Shown here in pieces: positions 1 through 6,168 of a stretch of 9,430 bases of DNA. The position numbers and the translations under genes are program-made. The DNA is taken from positions 1 through 9,430 of the forward strand of contig WREN01000072.1 of the NCBI GenBank assembly GCA_009779295.1, in the 5' to 3' direction. The notes under the pieces were generated by a model. The model made no database searches, was not told the DNA's origin, and worked only from the letters and a program-made list of their open reading frames with translations. Each line of letters opens with the position of its first letter. Position 1 is the first letter of the stretch. This DNA is from Oscillospiraceae bacterium. GTDB taxonomy: Bacteria > Bacillota > Clostridia > Oscillospirales > CAG-272.

Positions 1-2132
1 GTTTTATAAATATAAAAAATGAATACAGGCCGATAGCTTTCAATTTTCCCGATGTGGATCTTACAGAATTGAAAAAATCGGGTTACGGCGGAGTCGTGTT
101 ATCTTCGGAAGATTTAACATATACTAATATATTGGAGAAGTTAAAAAAACAAAATTTAAAAGCGATCTATTATGACGAAGCCGATAAATCCAAACCGAGC
201 GGATGGACCGGAGGCGAATTCGCCGCGAAATATCCCGAATCAATAAATAAAATGCTGGTCATGAGAGAGTACAGTTGTAATGAAAATGAAACGGTACGCA
301 GGAAAGTTGAAGATGGGACATTAATGTCTGTTGTAGCGTATGACGTGGATTACCATGATATAATTGATTTGCGCGGAAATATTTCAAACGGTTATGTTGA
401 TTGGGAAGTGCCGCGCGGGAATTGGGTCATACTGCAATTTTTATGCAGATACAATACGGAATCGCAGCATGTGAATTATTTAAGTTACGAAGCGTCGCAA
501 AAATTTATAAACCTGACATATAAGCGTTTTACGGATAATTTTTCGGAATATATCGATACGGTCGTGGAAATGACGCTTTATCATGACATTCAATATCTCG
601 CGCCCAACAGGCGTTCGTGGGATGATGAATTCAATGAAATATTTTTAAGCGAATACGGATTTGATCCCGCGCCGTATTATCCCGCGCTGTTTTTCGATAT
701 CGGGGAACAAACGGCTCATATGAAAGCGTTTCTTATCAATTGCCGGGCGAATATGCTTATAAACGGTTTTTTTAAAGCTGTGTCTGATTTTACAAAGTCG
801 CACGGGTTGTTATCGACAGGTCATGTCGCGGAACCTAAAACAATAGCGTCCCCGTGGATATTCGGCGACGGCATGTTATATCAAAAGTTAGCGGGCGCGG
901 CGGGAATGAATATGGTTCACGCGTATGGGTACGGTGCAAACGGTTTGAAACTCACGTCAAGCGCGGCAAATAATTTCGACAGGGAACTTGTCGTCTGCGA
1001 AATATTCGGCGATTACGTTGTATTGGACGAAGATATCATGTACCGCGAAGCTATGAACGTGTTTGGAAAAGGGATTAATTATATAATCCCCAATATGTCG
1101 AACCATGCGGAATTCAAAGAATTTCTTCCGGATTTCAACGATTTTGCGGCGCGCTGTCAAACTATGCTGCAATACGGGAGACATGTATGCGATATCGCGG
1201 TGATTTATCCGATATATTCGCTGCAATCGCAGATATATATGTTTGAGCAGTCGACGGATAAATTCGAGTTCCCCGCGACGCCGACGAACGCGGACTATAT
1301 GAATATAATCAATATTATATTGAATTATACATGCCGCGATTTGACGATACTTCATCCGGAAGCATTGGAAGAAAGATGTTATACGAACAACGGTATGCTA
1401 TATTTGAGCAATGAAGTCAATTTCGAACAGTTTAAAGTCGTCGTTATACCGGGCACTGCAATGATCAGCATAAAAAATCTTCGCCTGATAAAAAAGTTCT
1501 ACGACGAAGGCGGTAAAATAATCGCCACCACAGAATTGCCGTCGATGGCTTTTGAACTTGGGAATGATGAGGAAGTTAATGAGATTGTAAAACATATCTT
1601 TGGTGTGTCAGCGGATGAAATCAATACTTTCACCAATTATTATACGAATAAAAATAATAACGGCGGAGTCGCGTACTTTTTGTTGTCGGAATTGACCGCC
1701 GCCGACGGGACGGTGATAGTTGACGCTTTGGTTTTTAATAAAATGCTGGAAAGTTTTAATATTCCGTTTGATATAGAAATATCGGATAAGCCTAAAATCA
1801 GCAACAGCGGGATTTTGAATTTGAATCTGCCGGCGTTTATGGTTATGAACGCGCATAATACGTTGAAGAACAGCGGAGTTTTCAATTACATACACCGCAA
1901 ATACGCGGGCTGTGATATATTTTATATCAGTAATTCAACGAATATCGACTACGAAGGGGAAATATCGTTCCGCGGGAAATATTTAGTTGAGGAATGGAAT
2001 CCGCATACAGGGAAAATTAAAAAGATCGACTGCGAATACCATGAGCTGAAAGGCGAAGTCTATACAAAAATCGAAGCGAATATAAACAAAATTCAATCGA
2101 TGTTTTATGTTTGCGTAACAAATAACAAGTGA
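1..2132 (+). CDS. GH106-like (alpha-L-rhamnosidase-type) glycoside hydrolase, 5'-truncated by window edge
   Basis: Partial gene. The frame is open from base 3, so the GTG at 54 is probably internal: the 17 upstream codons read sensibly (…YRPIAFNFPDV) straight into it. Residues are numbered from that GTG. Residues 39-62 (YYDE…PSGWTGGEFAAKYPE) match the 'lYDE…PSGfAGGev…~Pe' signature of GH106-like TIM-barrel enzymes. The middle follows the family order: WDDEF…SEYGFDP…PALF, then a GHVAEP segment, then SSAAN…RELVVCEIFG, where family members carry conserved Glu residues. The C-terminus (EEWNPHTGKI…FYVCV) is the usual final beta-sandwich. At least 709 residues are visible and there is no sign of a second catalytic domain. 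Relatives hydrolyse terminal L-rhamnose or similar sugars from pectic or other glycans; the exact substrate is not predictable here. Whether a signal peptide exists is unknown because the N-terminus is missing. One oddity is that the usual 'DEP' before the W-D-E-F motif reads DIQ. The gene is coupled to the next one 12 bp downstream. Confidence 0.8.
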   Translation, partial: FINIKNEYRPIAFNFPDVDLTELKKSGYGGVVLSSEDLTYTNILEKLKKQNLKAIYYDEADKSKPSGWTGGEFAAKYPESINKMLVMREYSCNENETVRRKVEDGTLMSVVAYDVDYHDIIDLRGNISNGYVDWEVPRGNWVILQFLCRYNTESQHVNYLSYEASQKFINLTYKRFTDNFSEYIDTVVEMTLYHDIQYLAPNRRSWDDEFNEIFLSEYGFDPAPYYPALFFDIGEQTAHMKAFLINCRANMLINGFFKAVSDFTKSHGLLSTGHVAEPKTIASPWIFGDGMLYQKLAGAAGMNMVHAYGYGANGLKLTSSAANNFDRELVVCEIFGDYVVLDEDIMYREAMNVFGKGINYIIPNMSNHAEFKEFLPDFNDFAARCQTMLQYGRHVCDIAVIYPIYSLQSQIYMFEQSTDKFEFPATPTNADYMNIINIILNYTCRDLTILHPEALEERCYTNNGMLYLSNEVNFEQFKVVVIPGTAMISIKNLRLIKKFYDEGGKIIATTELPSMAFELGNDEEVNEIVKHIFGVSADEINTFTNYYTNKNNNGGVAYFLLSELTAADGTVIVDALVFNKMLESFNIPFDIEISDKPKISNSGILNLNLPAFMVMNAHNTLKNSGVFNYIHRKYAGCDIFYISNSTNIDYEGEISFRGKYLVEEWNPHTGKIKKIDCEYHELKGEVYTKIEANINKIQSMFYVCVTNNK

Positions 2133-2144
2133 GGTAATGAACGA

Positions 2145-2885
2145 ATGAAAGCAATTATTTTAGCGGGCGGAAAGGGTACGCGTTTCAACGATGAAGAAAA
2201 CCCTATGCCGAAAGTATTACGGTTAGCCGACGGAAAACCGCTGCTCGGGCACGTGACCGAAAGCATTAATTATATAAACAAACAGGATATAATGATCGTA
2301 GTGGGATACATGAGCGAGGAAGTAATGGAGGCGTTTAACGGACACCGTTTCGTGAAGCAAGGCACGGATGGTTACGGAACCGGTTACGCTTTGAAATGCG
2401 GTTACGTAGCGTTGGAACCCATTGACGACAACGACATTATGGTTTTACAGGGCGACACGCCGTTAGTAAAAAGCGAAACATTAAGAAAAATGTGCGAAGA
2501 ACATATTAACAATAATAGTTCCTGCACATTACTGAGCTGCGTAAGCGAACGGCAATTGCCGTTCGGGCGTATTATACGTAATGCGGACGGGACCGTGAAA
2601 GAAATCGTCGAACAAAAGAATTGTACGTCCGAACAATTAAAAATCCGCGAGTTGAATGTGGGGATGTATATATTCGATTCCGTCGATTTGAAAGACGCGC
2701 TCGGTAAAATGGAAGAAAATCCGCTGACTAAAGAATATTATCTTACTAACATTATGGAAATCATGTGCCGCGAAACCAAGCGTGTTGACGCGTTTGTGAC
2801 GTTAGACGAAACGGAAATGTGGGGAGTAAATACGTTCGAGGATTTAAAAGCCGTTGAGGAGATATTAATCAATCGCAGGAAATAA
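2145..2885 (+). CDS. Stand-alone GlmU-type sugar-1-phosphate nucleotidyltransferase
   Basis: A 246-residue Rossmann-like nucleotidyltransferase that aligns by eye with the N-terminal uridylyltransferase half of GlmU. It has the NTP-binding loop LAGGKGTRF (6-14) and PKVL with Lys23. It also has the GYGTGYA segment (76-82), LQGD with metal-binding Asp104, PFGRI (139-143), IVEQK with Glu156, NVGMY with Asn171, KEYYLTN (196-202) and WGVN with Asn229. These correspond to the GlmU residues that bind the uridine nucleotide, GlcNAc-1-P and Mg2+. GlmU is normally about 450 residues with a C-terminal left-handed beta-helix acetyltransferase; that half is absent and the gene ends cleanly. The likely reaction is UTP + sugar-1-P to UDP-sugar + PPi in the cytoplasm, with GlcNAc-1-P the best guess. 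GAGG at 2131-2134 overlaps the upstream stop codon, which suggests coupling to the hydrolase. The last 21 bp overlap trmB on the opposite strand. Confidence 0.85.
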   Translation: MKAIILAGGKGTRFNDEENPMPKVLRLADGKPLLGHVTESINYINKQDIMIVVGYMSEEVMEAFNGHRFVKQGTDGYGTGYALKCGYVALEPIDDNDIMVLQGDTPLVKSETLRKMCEEHINNNSSCTLLSCVSERQLPFGRIIRNADGTVKEIVEQKNCTSEQLKIRELNVGMYIFDSVDLKDALGKMEENPLTKEYYLTNIMEIMCRETKRVDAFVTLDETEMWGVNTFEDLKAVEEILINRRK

Positions 2886-3491
2886 TCTCGCTTCAAGGCG
2901 ATTTATGGCGAAACCTTTCGCGGAAAAATTAGTCTCATACTCTGTCATAATATTGTCCGAATTGTATTCGCTGTTATGCAAATCATATGTGATATTGTCC
3001 ATGGTAAAACCATTCTCGGACAACTGTTCGATAGAAAAATCGAATAACGGACGGTTATCTGTTTTCAGATATATTTTACCGTTTGCGGTTAAAATATATC
3101 TGTAAATATCCAAAAAACTTTTATAAGTCAATCGCCGTTTGTGATGACCCGCTTTAGGCCACGGATCGGAAAAGTTCAGATATATAGATTCGACTTCATT
3201 TTCGCCGAAATAATTGAGCAGATTCTTCACGTCGTCGCATATGAAATTAACGTTGGGTATGTTTTCGTTTTTGATTTTTTCCGCGGCGAGCACTATAATA
3301 TCCGGCACTTTTTCGAGTGCGATAAAATATTTATCCGGATGCCGAGCCGCCAATTCGGTAATAAACCTGCCTTTGCCGCAGCCAATTTCGATTATTACGG
3401 GTTTTGATTTTATTTGAGTTTTATCGGTGATGATAATATCCTGACACGCTTCGCGACGTTCGTCACCATGTTTCTTTTTACGGGGGCGCAT
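2865..3491 (-). CDS. trmB: tRNA (guanine-N7-)-methyltransferase TrmB
   Basis: A 208-residue SAM-dependent methyltransferase that makes m7G46 in the variable loop of tRNAs in the cytoplasm. The family fingerprint is complete. There is a basic start MRPRKKK, SAM loop EIGCGKG (35-41) and acidic Glu60, which should contact the SAM ribose. The hallmark LNFSDPWPK (105-113) contains the conserved Asp109 and is followed by HHKRRLT (116-122). Next come KTDN (143-146) and the C-terminal TEYE…F…G…I block (183-196), which matches the tRNA/SAM-binding end of the family. Length is normal for a short Gram-positive TrmB. The ATG at 3491-3489 is preceded on the minus strand by AAAGG about 11 nt upstream. The gene converges on the nucleotidyltransferase with a 21-bp overlap and diverges from the envelope operon. 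This is a housekeeping gene and gives no hint about its neighbours. Confidence 0.96.
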   Translation of the reverse strand: MRPRKKKHGDERREACQDIIITDKTQIKSKPVIIEIGCGKGRFITELAARHPDKYFIALEKVPDIIVLAAEKIKNENIPNVNFICDDVKNLLNYFGENEVESIYLNFSDPWPKAGHHKRRLTYKSFLDIYRYILTANGKIYLKTDNRPLFDFSIEQLSENGFTMDNITYDLHNSEYNSDNIMTEYETNFSAKGFAINRLEARLFPAID

Positions 3492-3546
3492 TTAATACAC
3501 AACCTTTTTAAACATAAAATTTCAATAAGGAGGACAACACAAAAGT

Positions 3547-4356
3547 ATGGACAAGGAAGCTATACTTATAATGCTTGCGACAAAATTAGATGAATACGGC
3601 GTTGACGAAGATGAGATACTGCGTAATGTAAAAATGTTTGAACGTTATTTGGATTCGATGAACCCGCGCGACCTTGAACGTGAACTTAATAATATTGATA
3701 TAAATGTTATTGCCGAAAGAATATATAATATTATAAAAAATAAGCAAAGATCTATCAAAAAATATGAAGAACCTGCTCCGCAGCCGCCAAAACAAAATAT
3801 AAAAGTAGTACCGTCGCAATCAATGCTGGCGAAAAAACAAACACTGGAAACAATCCCTTACGAAAAAGTCGAAAAGGTTCCTCCGCCGATTGATTTGGAT
3901 GTATTGGATGAAGTGCCTGTTGAAATTGAAGAGGACGAACCGGTGAAAGGATCATTGGCGTTTTGGGTGATTTTTATATCGACATTGCCTCTTACATTGA
4001 CGATTTTATTTGGAATGGCGATAATTTATCTATCCGTTTTTATAGCTTTATCGGCGGCGATAGCCGGATTGGTTGCGGCGTTGGTTGCTATAGTGGCGTC
4101 GGGCAGCGCATTGGCGTTGATAAGTTTAATATACGGCATAACCCAAACGTTTTCCGCTATGCCGATCGGTCTGTTTGAATTGGGTTTAGGCTTGATAATC
4201 GGCGGTATCGCGATGTTGGGTGGGATCTTAATATATAACTTCGCCGTCAGGTTTTTGCCTTTCACGATTAAAAAGTTTTTAGAATTTACAATTTATTCAC
4301 TGCAAATGCTGAGAAAATTATTTATACATTTGAAAAAGGAGAGTGTTAAAAGATGA
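3547..4356 (+). CDS. HAAS/DUF1700-like membrane protein
   Basis: A 269-residue protein in three parts. Residues 1-66 form a soluble helical domain rich in charged residues (…DEILRNVKMFERYLDSM…IAERIYNII), resembling the small cytoplasmic HAAS domain of DUF1700 proteins. Residues about 72-134 are a Pro/Glu-rich linker (EEPAPQPPK, PPPIDLD, EIEEDEP). Residues about 137-235 hold three or so hydrophobic segments (137-165, 166-197, 206-235) rich in Gly, Ala and Leu, followed by a basic amphipathic tail (RKLFIHLKKESVKR). This order matches DUF1700/HAAS proteins, which usually sit between a PadR regulator and a DUF4097 protein. The DUF4097-like partner is present downstream, but no PadR gene lies upstream here. 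AAGGAGGA at 3527-3534 lies 12 nt before the ATG, a slightly long gap. The stop overlaps the next start as ATGA. The biochemical role is unknown; membrane or envelope signalling is inferred from family context. Assignment rests on architecture rather than strong motif identity. Confidence 0.65.
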   Translation: MDKEAILIMLATKLDEYGVDEDEILRNVKMFERYLDSMNPRDLERELNNIDINVIAERIYNIIKNKQRSIKKYEEPAPQPPKQNIKVVPSQSMLAKKQTLETIPYEKVEKVPPPIDLDVLDEVPVEIEEDEPVKGSLAFWVIFISTLPLTLTILFGMAIIYLSVFIALSAAIAGLVAALVAIVASGSALALISLIYGITQTFSAMPIGLFELGLGLIIGGIAMLGGILIYNFAVRFLPFTIKKFLEFTIYSLQMLRKLFIHLKKESVKR

Positions 4357-5213
4357 AACCTACGTCGATTATTTTTTTAATACTTTCGATAATCTTGATA
4401 GCTTGCGGATTCGGATTATGCTTTGTGGCGAATAACGTTTCACGGGCACAGGGCATTCCGATTTATGCCCAGACGTTTGATGAAAATAACAACAGCATCG
4501 AACGTATTGATTTAAATGTCATGGGGATAACCAGAATCAGTCTGACAATTAAAGACGCGGATGTTTTTATTATCAATAAAGCCGAGGAATCATATATTGA
4601 ACTCGTGAATTTCTATAAGAATACATATGACTTAAAAACAAATTCCAAAACGATTCAATTAGACGATACGATCAACATTTTATCACTTTTGAAATTTACG
4701 GAAAACGGCTTTGAGTTTAACGGGCTGAGGTATTATTTAATACCCGATATGTACCGCGAAAAGAAGAAGGTTGTTAATATTTACATTAAAGAAGATGAAG
4801 AAATAAAAATTTTCGATATCGACATTAAAGACGGCAATCTTTTTATGAAAGATTTCGTTAAACGCGCGGATTATACCGTAAATGTGGTTAAAGGGGATAT
4901 ATATTTTGATACTATAAGAACATCTTCAATGTTTAATCTCACATTAAATGAAGGAAAATTGACATTTCAAAATTGTTTAATAAATGTAATTAACGCTGAT
5001 ATTAATGCAGGTTATTGTTATTTCAATACATTATCTATTGATTTTGTTGACTACAATTTAACGACGCCGCTTGGTAGAATATATTATGCCGGAGAAGATA
5101 AAGGCGGAACATTCAATCAATTTATGCCGATGGCGTCAACTAAACTTAATGTCAATGTAAATGACGGCGATATCTATATTGAGAAAATTGTGAGACCTGC
5201 TCCGCCTGGATAA
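4353..5213 (+). CDS. Membrane-anchored DUF4097-like beta-repeat protein
   Basis: A 286-residue protein with an N-terminal hydrophobic segment (about 5-26) and an extracytoplasmic body. The rest is a beta-rich repeat in which a 'hydrophobic-Asn/Asp-x-GxxxF/Y' strand-turn recurs roughly every 20 residues: LTIKDADVFI (64-73), IDIKDGNLFM (156-165), VNVVKGDIYF (176-185), LTLNEGKLTF (196-205), ADINAGYCYF (215-224), and VNVNDGDIYI (267-276). This is the pattern of DUF4097 putative adhesins, which fold as beta-solenoid-like stacks. LIAC at 15-18 fits a lipobox, so it may be a lipoprotein cleaved before Cys18. An uncleaved signal anchor is the alternative, because the n-region has only one Lys. AAGGAG at 4336-4341 and an ATGA overlap couple it to the upstream membrane protein, and the strong terminator follows directly. 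It is probably a cell-surface component; the ligand is unknown. Confidence 0.65.
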   Translation: MKPTSIIFLILSIILIACGFGLCFVANNVSRAQGIPIYAQTFDENNNSIERIDLNVMGITRISLTIKDADVFIINKAEESYIELVNFYKNTYDLKTNSKTIQLDDTINILSLLKFTENGFEFNGLRYYLIPDMYREKKKVVNIYIKEDEEIKIFDIDIKDGNLFMKDFVKRADYTVNVVKGDIYFDTIRTSSMFNLTLNEGKLTFQNCLINVINADINAGYCYFNTLSIDFVDYNLTTPLGRIYYAGEDKGGTFNQFMPMASTKLNVNVNDGDIYIEKIVRPAPPG

Positions 5214-5235
5214 ATAATTTATAGCCAAACGAATT

Positions 5236-5265
5236 TAACGCTCTTTTTAGAAGGGCGTTATTTTT
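5236..5265 (+). terminator. Intrinsic terminator of the envelope operon
   Basis: A 10-bp stem TAACGCTCTT / AAGGGCGTTA (5236-5245 with 5251-5260, one G-U pair), loop TTTAG, followed on the + strand by TTTTT and further T-rich DNA. It lies 22 bp after the stop of the DUF4097-like gene. On the minus strand the stem is followed only by AATTCGTTT, so termination of the opposing NAT transcript there should be weaker. The NAT stop codon lies inside the T-tract. Confidence 0.88.
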
Positions 5266-6040
5266 ATATTTTTATAAAAAAGTGTTCGTTTAATATTTCA
5301 TATGACATTTCCTCGTTTTCTATGATGATTTCCGTTACGTTATTACCCTCGAAAATATGGAACATTTTATCATTTATGGTTTTTCGTCCGGTTGGAGTTT
5401 TAATTGCTATGATATTCTTTTTATTAAAAATTGAATCAGGATGTTTTTCGCAGTAAAACGACGGCATTTCGTAATCGATATCGAGTTGTTTTTCCTCAGT
5501 AAACGAAAAGAACGGTTTCCATTCGCCTTTGTAAAAGTCTGTCAGTACCCAGCCTAAAAATTCATCTTTTTCAAAACTGTAAGTTTCGCCGAACTGTTCC
5601 TGAACAACGCCTTCTTCAATCAGCAGTGGGAATCTCGGAGCCCTCTCGCCTACTCCCGCATCGCATAATATTCTGCCGTTTATCAAATCGCTGGTGACGG
5701 CAATAACACGGTGGCGGCGCATGGGGATTTGGGTTTCGCCTCTGAGATAACGCGCCATGAAGCTTGACGTTTTATATCCGAGTTCGCGGAGAAACCAATC
5801 GAATAAGCTGTTTATTTCAAAACAATAACCGCCCCGATTGTTTACGATCATCTTTTCAAATAGGTTATCATTATCCAAATTTATTGGGATGTTATTAACA
5901 ATATCAATATTTTCGTATGGAATGTTCATTACATGACAAAATTGAATTTTCTTCAGCAATTCCGCATCAAGTTTAATATCATCTAAGTTTTGTTCTAATC
6001 CTAAACGCTTGAAATATTTGACGACTTTTTCTTTATTCAT
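5264..6040 (-). CDS. Arylamine N-acetyltransferase (NAT family)
   Basis: A 258-residue cytoplasmic acyltransferase of the NAT family, which transfers an acetyl or other acyl group from CoA to arylamines, hydrazines or hydroxylamines. The cysteine-protease-like triad is visible. Cys73 lies in NNRGGYCFEIN (67-77), His110 in RRHRVI (108-113) and Asp127 in CDAGVGE (126-132). The N-terminal helical part contains the usual PYENIDI (41-47), and the C-terminal half keeps the FxF…ExD beta-barrel region and the G-R-x-T-I segment (218-222). Length fits bacterial NATs (about 250-280). The start is supported by AAAGGAA 8 nt upstream on the minus strand and an extended -10 promoter close by. It is a single gene, divergent from the FAD oxidoreductase and convergent with the envelope operon. 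Family members mostly detoxify aromatic amines, and some take part in antibiotic acylation (amide synthase relatives). No biosynthetic genes surround this one, so detoxification is the simpler reading. Confidence 0.93.
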   Translation of the reverse strand: MNKEKVVKYFKRLGLEQNLDDIKLDAELLKKIQFCHVMNIPYENIDIVNNIPINLDNDNLFEKMIVNNRGGYCFEINSLFDWFLRELGYKTSSFMARYLRGETQIPMRRHRVIAVTSDLINGRILCDAGVGERAPRFPLLIEEGVVQEQFGETYSFEKDEFLGWVLTDFYKGEWKPFFSFTEEKQLDIDYEMPSFYCEKHPDSIFNKKNIIAIKTPTGRKTINDKMFHIFEGNNVTEIIIENEEMSYEILNEHFFIKI

Positions 6041-6075
6041 TAAATTCGTTCCTTTCGTTTTTTATATATTTATAT

Positions 6076-6104
6076 ATTATAGCATGAATTTTATTAAAAA
6101 TAAA
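6076..6104 (-). promoter_or_regulatory. Extended -10 promoter for the NAT gene
   Basis: On the minus strand TGCTATAAT is a perfect extended -10 (TATAAT at 6081-6076, TG at 6084-6083). The -35 at the ideal 17-nt spacing is a poor TTTATT (6104-6099), which the extended -10 could compensate for. Initiation would fall near 6069, giving a leader of about 29 nt with AAAGGAA. Confidence 0.6.
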
Positions 6105-6110
6105 TAGATA

Positions 6111-6139
6111 TTGCAAAAACTTTAATATTATGTTATAAT
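6111..6139 (+). promoter_or_regulatory. Sigma-A-type promoter of the FAD oxidoreductase operon
   Basis: TTGCAA at 6111-6116, a 17-bp spacer and TATAAT at 6134-6139, with TG at 6131-6132 making an extended -10 (TGTTATAAT). Initiation is predicted near 6146, about 23 nt before the ATG, just upstream of AAGGAGG (6154-6160). No operator palindrome beyond trivial AT-rich symmetry is obvious, and the leader is too short for a riboswitch. Confidence 0.75.
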
Positions 6140-6168
6140 TATCTCCAAATAAAAAGGAGGATGATGTA

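Noticed and set aside
54..56. GTG at 54 as the true start of the glycoside hydrolase
   Set aside because: The frame is open to base 3, no ribosome site precedes the GTG, and the upstream codons read like part of the same domain. The gene is taken as truncated.
957..1355. 132-residue minus-strand open frame inside the hydrolase
   Set aside because: Rich in Arg, His, Ile and Tyr with no recognisable motif; it mirrors the well-supported + strand gene.
3492..3546. Divergent promoters between trmB and the membrane protein gene
   Set aside because: Only weak matches exist (for example TTGTGT-17-TTTTAT on the minus strand), overlapping the ribosome site; promoters must exist nearby but cannot be placed with confidence.
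6135..6142. ATAATTAT palindrome over the -10 as an operator
   Set aside because: Too short and AT-only in an AT-rich region; expected by chance.
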